Below are positions 12,335-21,492 of a DNA stretch of 64,000 nucleotides, piece after piece. Made by a program: the position numbers and the translations under genes. The stretch is from assembly GCA_013373625.1 (NCBI GenBank), contig JABXHM010000095.1, positions 25,396-89,395 of the forward strand, read 5' to 3'. This DNA comes from Alteromonadaceae bacterium. Lineage in GTDB: Bacteria > Pseudomonadota > Gammaproteobacteria > Enterobacterales > Alteromonadaceae. A model generated the notes under the pieces. That model did not search any database and was not told the origin of the DNA. It saw nothing but the letters and a program-made list of their open reading frames with translations. The first letter of the stretch is position 1. Each line of letters opens with the position of its first letter.

Positions 12335-15300
12335 GTGGACACTAGTCAATTTTTTCTCGGAGACTGGCAGGTTTCGCCCGCCAGCAACAGTTTACGCTTA
12401 GGTAAAACGGTTAGTGTTATCGAGCCTAAAGCGATGGATGTGCTGTTGCTGCTGTGCCAACAGGCAGGCGAAGTACTCAGTGCCGATACCATCGTACAGC
12501 AATGCTGGGGCGCCATTGAAGTCGGTGACAACCCCATTCATAAAGCCATAACGCAACTGCGTAAAGCGCTCGGCGACAAAGCCACCAGCCCCATATATAT
12601 TGAAACCATACGCAAGCGTGGCTACCGCGTAATTGCCGATGTAGTGTTTCCCCAGGATGATACCAGTCGCGCACAAAAAGCCCAATGGCAGGGCGGTTCG
12701 CCGTTTTTAGGTTTACAAGCCTATGGTGAAAAAGACGCCGGCATATTTTTTGGTCGGCAAAATCAAATTACCGAACTGTTAGGGCGTATCACTCAACAGG
12801 TCAATCAGAGCCGCGCATTCACATTATTATTGGGGCCGAGCGGCTCGGGTAAATCTTCGTTAATTCATGCCGGGCTAATTCCCCGCTTAACTGATCCTAA
12901 AGGCGTGAATGGCATAGGCGTAACCAGCTACACGACAGTTGATTTTGCCGATATTGACGCGGATCGTCTCTGGCTGGATTTAGCCAGTCATTTGCTTGAT
13001 TGGGATATAGAAGGTGAACCGGTATTTTTTGAGCAAAGTGCCGAGCAGTTAGCGGCTGCCCTGCAAACCGATACAGACTCTGTATGTGAGCGTTGTCAGA
13101 AAGTGATCAGCGCTTATGCCGAATTTGCTCAACTCGCTCATCCTCGATTTATGCTCGTGCTGGATCGCTTCGAGGTCTTGTTAGACTCGCCTGGGTTCTC
13201 AGCGTCAGTCCGCCAGCACTTACTTGACGTGGTTGAAGCATTGGCTTGCAGCAATGCCGTGATCGTACTTACTGCTTGCCGCAACGATTTTTATCCAAAA
13301 ATTGCCCGTTATCCGGTTCTGCTCAAAGGGAAAGAAAACGGTGCACATTTTGATTTAGCACCGCCAACGCCTTATGAATTGAGTCAAATGATCCGCTTGC
13401 CGGCGATTGCAGCAGGGTTAACCTGGTCTAAAGATGATTCGCGCGATGTAATGCTCGATGAATTGATCACCATGGAAACGGCCAATCATCCGGATGCCTT
13501 ACCGTTATTACAATACACCTTACAAGAGCTGTATTTACAGCGCAGTGGTGATGAACTACAAGCCAGTGTATATAAGTCGTTGGGTGGTATCGAAGGGGCC
13601 ATTGGCCATAAAGCTGAGCAAGTGTTTCAGATTATGGATACCTGCAATCAACAAAGCCTGCCACAGATATTGTTATTGCTGGTTACAATGAGTCCGGATG
13701 GTAGTAATCTGACAAGCCGCACTGCTCGCTGGGATGAATTAAAAAGCCCGCAGCAGCGAGACTTTGTTCAGGCAATGGTGGATAACCGCTTGTTTGTATC
13801 ACACCTTCAGCACGGCGAGTCGTGCTTTAGGGTAGCCCACGAAGCGCTATTGCGACGCTGGCCCAGAGTGCAGGAGTGGATTAATGCGCACCAGGACAGT
13901 CTGGCAGTTAAAACCAGCTTGTTAAATCAGGCAGAGCAATGGCGTAATGAAAAACGCAACCCCGCCTATTTACTCGCCGACGGTAAACCCTTGCAAGAGG
14001 CGTTGTACTTGCGCGACCACTCAGGCCTTAGTTTACAGGCCAATGAGCTGGCATTAATAAACGCGTCGCAAGCCAAAGCCAATAAAATGCGTTGGCTAAA
14101 GCGCTCGACCATGGCTGTGCTCATGTTGCTCACTGTTACGTCTATCTTTTTGAGCTTGCAGAGTCAGCATGCGCAGCAACTGGCAGAAACCAAACGTCAG
14201 GAAGCCGAGAGTTTGTTGGGTTTTATGGTGGGTGAGTTTGCCGATAAACTGCGCAGCGTGGGCAGAATGGACTTGCTCGATGGTATCAGCAATAAAGCCA
14301 TGGAGTATTTTAGTGAGTCTAATGAGATAGAAAACAACGCGCCCTGGTGGCAAATAGGGCAGCCGGAACGCAGCTTTAAGGCCCTTTTTCAGCAGGCGTT
14401 AACGCTACAAGCATTAGCCGAGGTGGCTTATTCCCGTGATAAGGTAGACGAAGCCACTACGGGGTTTACTAAAGCTCGTGAGCAAATGCAGGCGTTACTG
14501 GCTGTTGCGCCTGACCACGTGGAATTAGTAAAAATGCTCGGCGTTAATGCCTTTTGGCGAGGGCAATTAGACTACGATGCCGGCCGTTGGCCGGGGGCCA
14601 AAGCCGGGTTTTCCGATTACCTGACATATAGCCAGCAATTATTGTCGCTGGAGCCGGATAATCCTGATGCCATTATTGAGTTGTCGTATGCGCATAACTC
14701 ACTTGGGTCACTGGCGGTAGATAGCCTGCAATATAAAAAGGCTCTTTCTGCCTTTGAACATTCTTTAGAACTTAAGCAACAAGTATTGGCTTTACAGCCA
14801 GATAATACATTGCTAAAAACAGATATCGCTGATACCTACTCGTGGTTGGCAACTGCTAGCAATCACCTTGGTCAGTTCGGCACCGCGCGAAATTATGCCC
14901 AACAAGGGCAATCCATATTACAAACATTAAGGGATGCTGACTCAGACAACCCTTATGTGCTGGAAAGTCTGGCCTTTGCGCTGCTTCGTGACGCTAATTT
15001 GCTGGTGCGGCAAAATGACATTGCAAGAGCATTAAATCAAGCCTCTGAAGCACTGCAGCTTTTTAAGCAGTTAATTGCGCATGACCCGGACAACATTATA
15101 TGGCAATTGGGTAAAGCCCGGCAGCAAATGGATTTGTTGATTATTAACCGTTTACTACCTGCTGAAAAACGAGTTTTTACAGAAGTAGAAGAACAAGCAT
15201 TACTTGAAGACCTCTTGGCGCAAGCCAGTCAGGACATTGGGGTTATGATTGATTATGCTGACTATCTGCAATTAACTGGAAATTGGGCAGAGGGTGACAA

Positions 15301-15634
15301 CGTTCTTTCACAAATAGCGATTAAACTGGCTCAACAAAATAGCGAGCAGCAAAATGCTAGCTGGCGTCTCCTGCAAGGTAAACATTATTTGCTAACGGCG
15401 GCAAGTTTTGCCAAACAAAATGCGGGTAAAAATCAACAGAAGGCATGTGAACAGGCTGAAGAAGTTCTTGCGCCGGTTCTGGAATATAGTTTAGATTTAG
15501 ACATTATTATGGCCTACGTTACGGCAGTTGAATGCGCCAATCTTGATGTGGATAGCAGCCAATACCTGGCAATAATGGAACGGGAAAACGTATTTTTAAA
15601 CACATACCCACTATTAATCAGACAAGGAGAATAA
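12335..15634 (+). CDS. Winged-helix / STAND NTPase / TM / TPR regulator
   Basis: 1099 residues, with four regions in order. Residues 1-110 are an OmpR/CadC-type winged helix (EPKAMDVLLLLCQQAGEVLS and the wing IRKRGYRVIADV). Residues about 125-570 are a novel-STAND (nSTAND1-like) NTPase: GLQAYGEKDAGIFFGR, Walker A GPSGSGKSS from residue 167, Walker B LVLDRFEVLLDS. A single membrane helix lies at about 589-608 after basic residues (MRWLKR). Residues about 640-1099 are TPR-like helical repeats. The topology predicts a cytosolic DNA-binding/NTPase part and a periplasmic TPR part. The start is GTG with a weak RBS. The next gene begins 5 bp after the stop, so the two are probably co-expressed. Target genes are unknown. 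Confidence 0.85.
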   Translation: MDTSQFFLGDWQVSPASNSLRLGKTVSVIEPKAMDVLLLLCQQAGEVLSADTIVQQCWGAIEVGDNPIHKAITQLRKALGDKATSPIYIETIRKRGYRVIADVVFPQDDTSRAQKAQWQGGSPFLGLQAYGEKDAGIFFGRQNQITELLGRITQQVNQSRAFTLLLGPSGSGKSSLIHAGLIPRLTDPKGVNGIGVTSYTTVDFADIDADRLWLDLASHLLDWDIEGEPVFFEQSAEQLAAALQTDTDSVCERCQKVISAYAEFAQLAHPRFMLVLDRFEVLLDSPGFSASVRQHLLDVVEALACSNAVIVLTACRNDFYPKIARYPVLLKGKENGAHFDLAPPTPYELSQMIRLPAIAAGLTWSKDDSRDVMLDELITMETANHPDALPLLQYTLQELYLQRSGDELQASVYKSLGGIEGAIGHKAEQVFQIMDTCNQQSLPQILLLLVTMSPDGSNLTSRTARWDELKSPQQRDFVQAMVDNRLFVSHLQHGESCFRVAHEALLRRWPRVQEWINAHQDSLAVKTSLLNQAEQWRNEKRNPAYLLADGKPLQEALYLRDHSGLSLQANELALINASQAKANKMRWLKRSTMAVLMLLTVTSIFLSLQSQHAQQLAETKRQEAESLLGFMVGEFADKLRSVGRMDLLDGISNKAMEYFSESNEIENNAPWWQIGQPERSFKALFQQALTLQALAEVAYSRDKVDEATTGFTKAREQMQALLAVAPDHVELVKMLGVNAFWRGQLDYDAGRWPGAKAGFSDYLTYSQQLLSLEPDNPDAIIELSYAHNSLGSLAVDSLQYKKALSAFEHSLELKQQVLALQPDNTLLKTDIADTYSWLATASNHLGQFGTARNYAQQGQSILQTLRDADSDNPYVLESLAFALLRDANLLVRQNDIARALNQASEALQLFKQLIAHDPDNIIWQLGKARQQMDLLIINRLLPAEKRVFTEVEEQALLEDLLAQASQDIGVMIDYADYLQLTGNWAEGDNVLSQIAIKLAQQNSEQQNASWRLLQGKHYLLTAASFAKQNAGKNQQKACEQAEEVLAPVLEYSLDLDIIMAYVTAVECANLDVDSSQYLAIMERENVFLNTYPLLIRQGE

Positions 15635-15639
15635 AGCGT

Positions 15640-16008
15640 ATGTCAGCAGCCCCAGCGTATAACTTTACTGTGAAGGTTAACATTAGCGAAGCGCCGCCGG
15701 TGTTTGCCATTTATGATGGCAAACAAAATGTTACTGCTCAACCTGTTAAAGTAACTCAGCCCAATACAACCATTACCTACCAGCTTATAAATAACACCGA
15801 TGACTTGGTGTTTGTTGCTCCGGTAATTAACGACGACCCGAATCATAATCTCATCAGTAAAATATCTGACGATGGCCAGACGATAAAATTTACTGACAGT
15901 GATGCAAATAATGAAAACATTTGTATGCAGTTGCAGGTTATACAATCGGGCACACCCGGTAAAGTCTATACCAGCCCGGATCCGCAGATACGAAACCGTA
16001 AAAATTAA
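15640..16008 (+). CDS. Small DP-EP-like beta protein downstream of the STAND regulator
   Basis: 122 residues, no signal peptide, no cysteine except one near the C-terminus, and strand-rich (alternating hydrophobic segments such as TTITYQLINNTDDLVFVAPVI). It resembles the DP-EP family of small immunoglobulin-like proteins known from Shewanella and relatives; this is recall with moderate confidence. The gene begins 5 bp after the STAND regulator, with AAGGAG upstream, and ends at a strong terminator. The two genes therefore form a likely operon. It could be a partner or an output of the regulator; no enzymatic motif is visible. Confidence 0.7.
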   Translation: MSAAPAYNFTVKVNISEAPPVFAIYDGKQNVTAQPVKVTQPNTTITYQLINNTDDLVFVAPVINDDPNHNLISKISDDGQTIKFTDSDANNENICMQLQVIQSGTPGKVYTSPDPQIRNRKN

Positions 16009-16021
16009 CTATTAATAAAAT

Positions 16022-16044
16022 GGCGCATTTAATGCGCCTTTTTT
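16022..16044 (+). terminator. Rho-independent terminator after the STAND operon
   Basis: GGCGCAT-tta-ATGCGCC is a perfect 7-bp stem followed by TTTTTT, 13 bp past the stop of the DP-EP-like gene. Confidence 0.9.
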
Positions 16045-16345
16045 ATTTGCGATAGTCTATCTGTAAGGTGATTTAAACAGCTTGCACCGCGTTATACGCT
16101 ATTTACTTCTTTTGTAAATTACCCCTGTTAGCTGTATAGCTGACCAAAGTCAGGATGAACACCACACATTGTTAAATGCCAGTATTGCATTCTCTAAAAC
16201 TGGCTTCACAACTGGCACATTGTCGTATATCCACTTTGTATGGCTGGCATCAGTCTCCGCTTACCTCGTCTGAATGACGGGCTGTTTATTCTTCCATTAA
16301 TCTTCTAGAATTTTAAATATTCAATAAAAACAGCAGCTTAAAATT

Positions 16346-16380
16346 AGAAGGTTACCGGAAGGTTAACTTCTATCTTTTTT
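16346..16380 (+). terminator. Terminator-like hairpin in the leader of the GGDEF gene
   Basis: AGAAGGTTA pairs imperfectly (one bulged G) with TAACTTCT, followed by a C/T-rich run ending TTTTTT, about 60 bp before the GGDEF start. It could be an attenuator or part of a decayed terminator. The GGTTA repeat inside the loop gives an alternative fold. Confidence 0.35.
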
Positions 16381-16437
16381 ATTATTCTTTTACCAGTTTT
16401 TGGAATCAACCCATTACTGGCTGGTTAAGGAATTTCG

Positions 16438-17535
16438 ATGAGTACACTTAATACATCTTTAGAACACACATGGTCGCAACGATTTGCCGCGCTTAAAGAG
16501 ACGTTTATCAGTCGTGAGTCAGAACGCTCTGGCACCTATCAGGCGAAAGACAGCATTGCAGCAAGACAAACCAAAGAGCGCACGCATAAGGCGCAATCTT
16601 TACCGGCCAATCTGGCAGAGACTATAGCTGAAATAGAGAATAAAAGTTCGCTCGCCAGGATCATTAATTTCGTCAGTGAGGGGATATTTTTCGTTAACGC
16701 TCGAGGCCAGATTACCATGATTAACCATATCGCGGCACGCTTGTTCGGAGAACCCAAAGAAGCATTAATTGGCCGTGAACTCACCTCGTTTTTAACCGAC
16801 CAGTACGTCAATGAATACCTGCATATGTTTGCCAGGTTAGCCGTTGATAGCGGCATGCAACTTAATCACGGACCGAAAGAAGTGGCGATTCAGCAACGAG
16901 ACGGTGGCGTGTTATCAGCGGATATGTCATTGTCATCGCTGCCCGATGTCGCCGATGCCGATGAAGCAGTCATTATAGGGGTGTTGCATGACTTAACTAC
17001 TCATCAGGCTGAATATGGCAAGTTGCGCCGTCAGGCCAGAACGGATTACTTAACAGGTATCGCCAATCGTCATGGTTTTGCTGAATCGATGGAGGTAAGC
17101 TGGAAGGAAGGGCACAGAGAAGGGTATCCATTGAGCCTGTTAATGATCGATGTCGATCAGTTTAAAGCCTTCAATGACGACTATGGCCATATAATTGGTG
17201 ACAAGTGTTTACAGATGATTGCCAGTACCATTGAACTTTGTTTACCCGCAAGAGACTGTATCGCCGCACGTTTTGGTGGTGAAGAGTTTGCAGTATTATT
17301 GCCGCGTTGTTCGGCGCAGGTGGTGCAACTTATTGCAATACGAATAAAACGCCATATTGGCGAACTCAGATTCACCGACCTTGGCTTGCCTGAAACCGTG
17401 CAGGTGTCAGTGAGTATTGGTATTGCCAGTCAGTACGGGTACACGTATCAATCGCCGGAAGAACTCATCAGAGCGGCAGACGGGGCCTTGTATGAGGCTA
17501 AAAACAGTGGCCGTAATAAAATTAAGGTGGTGTAA
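16438..17535 (+). CDS. PAS-GGDEF diguanylate cyclase
   Basis: 365 residues, no membrane segment. A PAS domain covers about residues 70-190 (GIFFVNARGQITMINHIAARLFGE; PAC-like end VIIGVLHDLTTHQ). A GGDEF domain runs from about 198 (ARTDYLTGIANRHGF) with the active-site motif GGEEF at residues 280-284. It should make c-di-GMP from two GTP in the cytosol. The allosteric inhibitory RxxD, normally nine to six residues before GGEEF, reads ARDC, so product inhibition through the classic I-site is probably absent. No EAL domain is present. The signal read by the PAS domain is unknown. The gene stands alone between the STAND operon and a convergent small membrane protein gene. Confidence 0.92.
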   Translation: MSTLNTSLEHTWSQRFAALKETFISRESERSGTYQAKDSIAARQTKERTHKAQSLPANLAETIAEIENKSSLARIINFVSEGIFFVNARGQITMINHIAARLFGEPKEALIGRELTSFLTDQYVNEYLHMFARLAVDSGMQLNHGPKEVAIQQRDGGVLSADMSLSSLPDVADADEAVIIGVLHDLTTHQAEYGKLRRQARTDYLTGIANRHGFAESMEVSWKEGHREGYPLSLLMIDVDQFKAFNDDYGHIIGDKCLQMIASTIELCLPARDCIAARFGGEEFAVLLPRCSAQVVQLIAIRIKRHIGELRFTDLGLPETVQVSVSIGIASQYGYTYQSPEELIRAADGALYEAKNSGRNKIKVV

Positions 17536-17587
17536 CGCTGCCTTACAATTAAAGAGGCGCTCTGGCAATACAAGATGTATTGGCGAG

Positions 17588-17770
17588 CTATTTAGTGGTT
17601 GAGCTGTGCGGGTTAGGTGCGCGTTTAAAAATGCCTGTCCAAAAGGCGATTTCTAACATCACGCCGAGGGCAATAAAGGCCACTGCACCTAAAACAGTAC
17701 CAACAAAATAGCAAAGCAATGCTAAACATAGTAATGCGCCAAGTATTAAAAACTTTCCAACAGGTGTCAT
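17588..17770 (-). CDS. Small two-helix membrane protein
   Basis: 60 residues with two hydrophobic segments (about residues 7-25 and 28-47) and a basic C-terminal tail, KRAPNPHSS. AAGGCGAG lies at good distance upstream of the ATG, which supports translation. Family unknown. It converges on the diguanylate cyclase and lies about 130 bp downstream of cspD on the same strand, with a strong hairpin between cspD and this gene. Confidence 0.55.
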   Translation of the reverse strand: MTPVGKFLILGALLCLALLCYFVGTVLGAVAFIALGVMLEIAFWTGIFKRAPNPHSSTTK

Positions 17771-17842
17771 TGCCGCTCGCCTTCGATGTTATTGTGCTGC
17801 GCTGGCGCAGGTTAATACCTGACCATTTGAATAAAGTATATA

Positions 17843-17876
17843 AACAGGCCTTACTGCATTCGCAGTAAGGCCTGTT
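17843..17876 (-). terminator. 15-bp stem hairpin downstream of cspD
   Basis: AACAGGCCTTACTGC-attc-GCAGTAAGGCCTGTT is a perfect 15-bp inverted repeat, 25 bp past the cspD stop. No strong U-run follows on the minus strand, so it may serve as an RNA-stabilising 3' hairpin as well as a terminator. Confidence 0.65.
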
Positions 17877-17901
17877 CCGTAATCTTTTCTGGGAAGAGTA
17901 A

Positions 17902-18120
17902 CTAGCGCTCTTCGTCCTCGACAATACCAATGTTTTCAGCGTGCAAACCTTTCGGACCTTGCTGAACTTCATAGGTAACTTCCTGACCCGCTTTTAACGA
18001 TCGGTAGCCTTCCATTTGTATTGTTGAGTAGTGCGCAAAAATATCTTCGCCACCTTCCTCGGGAACAATAAATCCAAACCCTTTCGCGTTGTTAAACCAT
18101 TTAACTTTGCCAACCGCCAT
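17902..18120 (-). CDS. cspD: Cold-shock-domain protein CspD
   Basis: 72 residues, a single cold-shock domain with RNP1 (KGFGFIVPE) and RNP2 (DIFAHYSTI). The block DIFAHYSTIQMEGYRSLKAG and a genomic position divergent from clpS-clpA identify CspD rather than CspA paralogues. E. coli CspD is a stationary-phase inhibitor of DNA replication that binds single-stranded DNA and RNA. The start at 18120 has AGGAAG 8 bases upstream; the longer ORF start at 18174 is not supported. Confidence 0.95.
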   Translation of the reverse strand: MAVGKVKWFNNAKGFGFIVPEEGGEDIFAHYSTIQMEGYRSLKAGQEVTYEVQQGPKGLHAENIGIVEDEER

Positions 18121-18282
18121 ACTTCGACTTCCTCTTAATCCTTGAACTAACGTGAAACTGCCCCCACAATACATAAAGGCATGGGGCAGGGAATGTCTTG
18201 TGCGTCACTCACAAAACATACTAAAACTGTAGATATTTTAACCGCATTATGCAAGTGTAATTTATTCTTTTAGTGATAAATG

Positions 18283-18316
18283 AATGGTAAAAAAGCGCTA
18301 ATAAATGGTAAAAAAG
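18283..18316. repeat. Two 13-bp direct repeats 21 bp apart in the cspD/clpS promoter region
   Basis: AATGGTAAAAAAG occurs at 18283-18295 and 18304-18316. The period of 21 bp equals two helical turns, so two protein units would bind the same DNA face. The repeats lie 37-70 bp upstream of clpS. Confidence 0.5.
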
Positions 18317-18352
18317 ATCTAAAATTACTTGCAGACGCACTATGATTAAATT

Positions 18353-18673
18353 ATGAGTAAAGGTAACGCCATTAGTATCGATAAAGAACGCCTACTCGAG
18401 AAGGAACGGCAAAAAACTGAACCGCCTCCGATGTATAAGGTCTTATTGAATAACGATGACTACACGCCAATGGATTTTGTAGTAGAGATTCTGTTGCGTT
18501 TTTTCCAGATGGATGCTGAAAAAGCAAACCAACTTATGCTGACTGTGCACTACCGGGGCAAAGCAGTGTGTGGCATTTACACTGCAGAAATAGCAGAGAC
18601 AAAAGTCATGCAGGTCAATCAATATGCCCGCAAACATCAACACCCGTTGATGTGCACAATGGAACAGGCGTGA
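18353..18673 (+). CDS. clpS: ATP-dependent Clp protease adaptor ClpS
   Basis: 106 residues (E. coli 106). It delivers N-degron substrates to ClpA. The core motif [17 protein letters not shown] carries the acidic and Asn residues that bind the N-terminal amino group, and the [23 protein letters not shown] block completes the adaptor fold. The disordered N-terminal extension needed for ClpA inhibition is present (about residues 1-25). It is followed 28 bp later by clpA. The aat and bpt transferases that create its substrates lie 3.5 kb downstream on the opposite strand. Confidence 0.97.
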   Translation: MSKGNAISIDKERLLEKERQKTEPPPMYKVLLNNDDYTPMDFVVEILLRFFQMDAEKANQLMLTVHYRGKAVCGIYTAEIAETKVMQVNQYARKHQHPLMCTMEQA

Positions 18674-18701
18674 GTCGTAAACTTAATAAGGGGCAAATTA
18701 T

Positions 18702-20981
18702 ATGCTGAATAAAGAATTAGAGCAGACGCTAAACGAGGCTTTTGTATTTGCCAGAGAGCACCGCCACGAATTTATGACGGTCGAACACCTGTTGCTTGCC
18801 TTGTTAGATAATGATGCTGCTCAGGAAGCCCTCAAAGCTTGTGGCGCAGACATAGACAATATTCGTGGTGAGCTGGTGGAGTTTGTTAAAGACACCACAC
18901 CGCTCATTCTGGACGACCAGGGCAGCGAGCGCGAGACCCAGCCAACCCTGGGTTTTCAGCGGGTACTGCAACGCGCGGTATTCCATGTGCAGTCTTCCGG
19001 TAAAGAAGAAGTCACCGGCGCTAATGTACTGGTCGCTATTTTTAGCGAGCAAGAAAGTCAGGCTGTGTATATTTTAAAGAAATCAGACGTGACCCGCCTT
19101 GATGTAGTTAATTTTATTAGCCACGGAGTGAGTAAATCTGAAGACGATGAGCCTGACACCAATGAAGCCAGCGACGAGATGGGCGAAGGTGAAGAGTCGG
19201 GCTCTGCGCTATCCAAATATGCGACTAACCTTAACCGTCAGGCGCAAGAGGGTAAAATTGATCCATTGATTGGCCGCAACAGTGAATTAGAGCGAACCAT
19301 TCAGATCCTCTGCAGACGCCGCAAGAACAACCCATTGCTAGTGGGTGAAGCCGGCGTGGGCAAAACAGCCATCGCCGAAGGGCTGGCCTACCGCATTGTT
19401 GAGGAAGAAGTGCCTGAGGTTATCAGTGAGTGCACGGTATACTCACTGGATCTGGGCGGTCTATTGGCAGGTACCAAGTATCGTGGTGACTTTGAGAAGC
19501 GCCTGAAAGGCATTCTTAAAGAGCTGGCGAAAGATCAAAACGCCATTTTGTTTATTGACGAAATCCATACAATCATTGGTGCTGGCGCTGCGTCTGGCGG
19601 TGTCATGGATGCATCGAATTTACTTAAGCCTAAACTCAGTTCAGGTGAATTGCGCTGTATTGGCTCAACCACGTATCAGGAATACCAGGGGATTTTTGAG
19701 AAAGACCGCGCCCTGGCGCGTCGTTTCCAGAAGGTGGATGTCGCGGAGCCAAGTGTGACCGACACCACCAAGATTCTGCAAGGGTTAAAATCCCGGTACG
19801 AAGAACACCACAGTGTACGTTTTACGCAGAAAGCACTGGCCGCTGCAGCGGAGTTATCGGCAAAATATATCAATGAGCGTCATTTACCTGACAAAGCCAT
19901 CGATGTCATGGATGAAGCCGGTGCGAGCCAACGTTTACTGCCCCAGTCTAAACGCAAAAAGGTGATCAACGTCGGCGAAATAGAGCAAATTATCGCAAAA
20001 ATGGCGCGGATACCGGAAAAGTCCGTTTCAGCGTCGGATAAAGAAGTGCTTAAAAATCTCGGCCGTAATCTCAAGATGGTGGTATTTGGACAGGATAAAG
20101 CAATTGAATCGCTCTCTGATGCCATTCACATGTCTCGCGCCGGTTTGGGCAATGAAGAGAAGCCAATTGGTAACTTCTTGTTTGCGGGCCCTACAGGGGT
20201 GGGTAAAACAGAGGTGACCCAGCAACTCGCTAAAATTATGGGCGTGGAATTGGTGCGCTTTGACATGTCTGAGTACATGGAACGCCATGCGGTGAGTCGC
20301 TTAATTGGTGCACCGCCTGGTTATGTTGGTTTTGATCAGGGTGGCTTGCTTACTGATGCGGTAATTAAACACCCGTATTCAGTTGTGCTGCTTGATGAAA
20401 TTGAGAAAGCACACAGCGACATTTACAACATTTTATTACAGGTCATGGATCACGGTACGCTTACCGACAATAATGGTCGTAAAGTTGATTTTCGTAATGT
20501 CGTGCTGGTGATGACAACCAATGCGGGTGTACAGGAAACCACCCGTACGTCGATTGGATTCAAACAGCAGGATCACAGCCATGATGCACGCGCTGAAATT
20601 AACAAGGTATTTTCGCCTGAATTCAGAAACCGCCTTGATTCAATCATCTGGTTTAATCACCTTGACAGTGAAGTGATATTGCAAGTGGTTGATAAGTTTA
20701 TTATCGAACTGCAGGCACAGCTGGATACCAAAGGCGTTTCACTTGAAGTCTCGGCCGCCGCACGTGCGCATCTGGCTGAAAAAGGCTACGACAAATCCAT
20801 GGGCGCGCGCCCCATGTCACGCCTTATTCAGGAGTCACTTAAAAAAGAGCTGGCCAATGAACTACTGTTTGGCAAGTTAAGTAAAGGCGGTGACGTGCGG
20901 ATTGATCTTAAAGACGATAAGCTCGTGTTTGACTACAATTCCGAAGATACCGTTGAGTCAGCAGCAGAATCGTCTGATTAG
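18702..20981 (+). CDS. clpA: ATP-dependent Clp protease ATP-binding subunit ClpA
   Basis: 759 residues (E. coli 758). A hexameric AAA+ unfoldase that feeds ClpP. The Clp_N double repeat covers about residues 1-150. AAA1 has Walker A GEAGVGKTA and Walker B LFIDEIHTI; AAA2 has GPTGVGKTE and LLDEIEKAH. An acidic linker (DDEPDTNEASDEMGEGEE) joins the N-domain to AAA1. The ClpP-binding IGF-type loop appears in RTSIGFKQQ. An RBS-like AAGGGG precedes the ATG. A strong intrinsic terminator follows, so clpS-clpA form a bicistron. Confidence 0.98.
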   Translation: MLNKELEQTLNEAFVFAREHRHEFMTVEHLLLALLDNDAAQEALKACGADIDNIRGELVEFVKDTTPLILDDQGSERETQPTLGFQRVLQRAVFHVQSSGKEEVTGANVLVAIFSEQESQAVYILKKSDVTRLDVVNFISHGVSKSEDDEPDTNEASDEMGEGEESGSALSKYATNLNRQAQEGKIDPLIGRNSELERTIQILCRRRKNNPLLVGEAGVGKTAIAEGLAYRIVEEEVPEVISECTVYSLDLGGLLAGTKYRGDFEKRLKGILKELAKDQNAILFIDEIHTIIGAGAASGGVMDASNLLKPKLSSGELRCIGSTTYQEYQGIFEKDRALARRFQKVDVAEPSVTDTTKILQGLKSRYEEHHSVRFTQKALAAAAELSAKYINERHLPDKAIDVMDEAGASQRLLPQSKRKKVINVGEIEQIIAKMARIPEKSVSASDKEVLKNLGRNLKMVVFGQDKAIESLSDAIHMSRAGLGNEEKPIGNFLFAGPTGVGKTEVTQQLAKIMGVELVRFDMSEYMERHAVSRLIGAPPGYVGFDQGGLLTDAVIKHPYSVVLLDEIEKAHSDIYNILLQVMDHGTLTDNNGRKVDFRNVVLVMTTNAGVQETTRTSIGFKQQDHSHDARAEINKVFSPEFRNRLDSIIWFNHLDSEVILQVVDKFIIELQAQLDTKGVSLEVSAAARAHLAEKGYDKSMGARPMSRLIQESLKKELANELLFGKLSKGGDVRIDLKDDKLVFDYNSEDTVESAAESSD

Positions 20982-21010
20982 ATTGCACCCAGGTGTCATC
21001 TGAAGACATT

Positions 21011-21046
21011 AAAAAACCCGGTTAGCATTGCTGACCGGGTTTTTTT
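21011..21046 (+). terminator. Rho-independent terminator after clpA
   Basis: ACCCGGTTAGC-att-GCTGACCGGGT (11 bp with one T-G wobble) followed by a run of seven T. The A-run on the left could let it act for minus-strand transcripts arriving from infA as well. Confidence 0.92.
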
Positions 21047-21093
21047 ATGCTTAACACATTATCGCGTAAGCTGGCGGATTTCCGCGTAGTTAA

Positions 21094-21312
<219 letters not shown>

Positions 21313-21492
21313 CTAAAGCAATAACCTCAATTAGTCAAATTTTTCGCCGCGCAGACATTAACCAATTCACCGATGGTTGTAAAGCGTTAAATAGTCTTTT
21401 ATCGCATATACGGCTGATATCGCTACCGATCGGCGGTTCACTGAACAGTTGACGCAATATAAAATAAAACGCTTACGTTAAGCCGGAGTAAG

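Larger units (their letters stand above)
16009..16437. other. Intergenic region upstream of the diguanylate cyclase
   Basis: About 430 bp. It holds the STAND-operon terminator at its left end and a terminator-like hairpin at 16346-16380 near its right end. No coding potential is apparent between them. Confidence 0.5.

Noticed and set aside
17566..17582. CAATACA-aga-TGTATTG hairpin between the GGDEF gene and the small membrane gene
   Set aside because: Stem is AT-rich with a 3-nt loop and has no U-tract on either strand; terminator role not supported.
20982..21093. serW-like tRNA between clpA and infA as in E. coli
   Set aside because: The 110-bp gap contains only the clpA terminator; there is no room or sequence for a tRNA-Ser.
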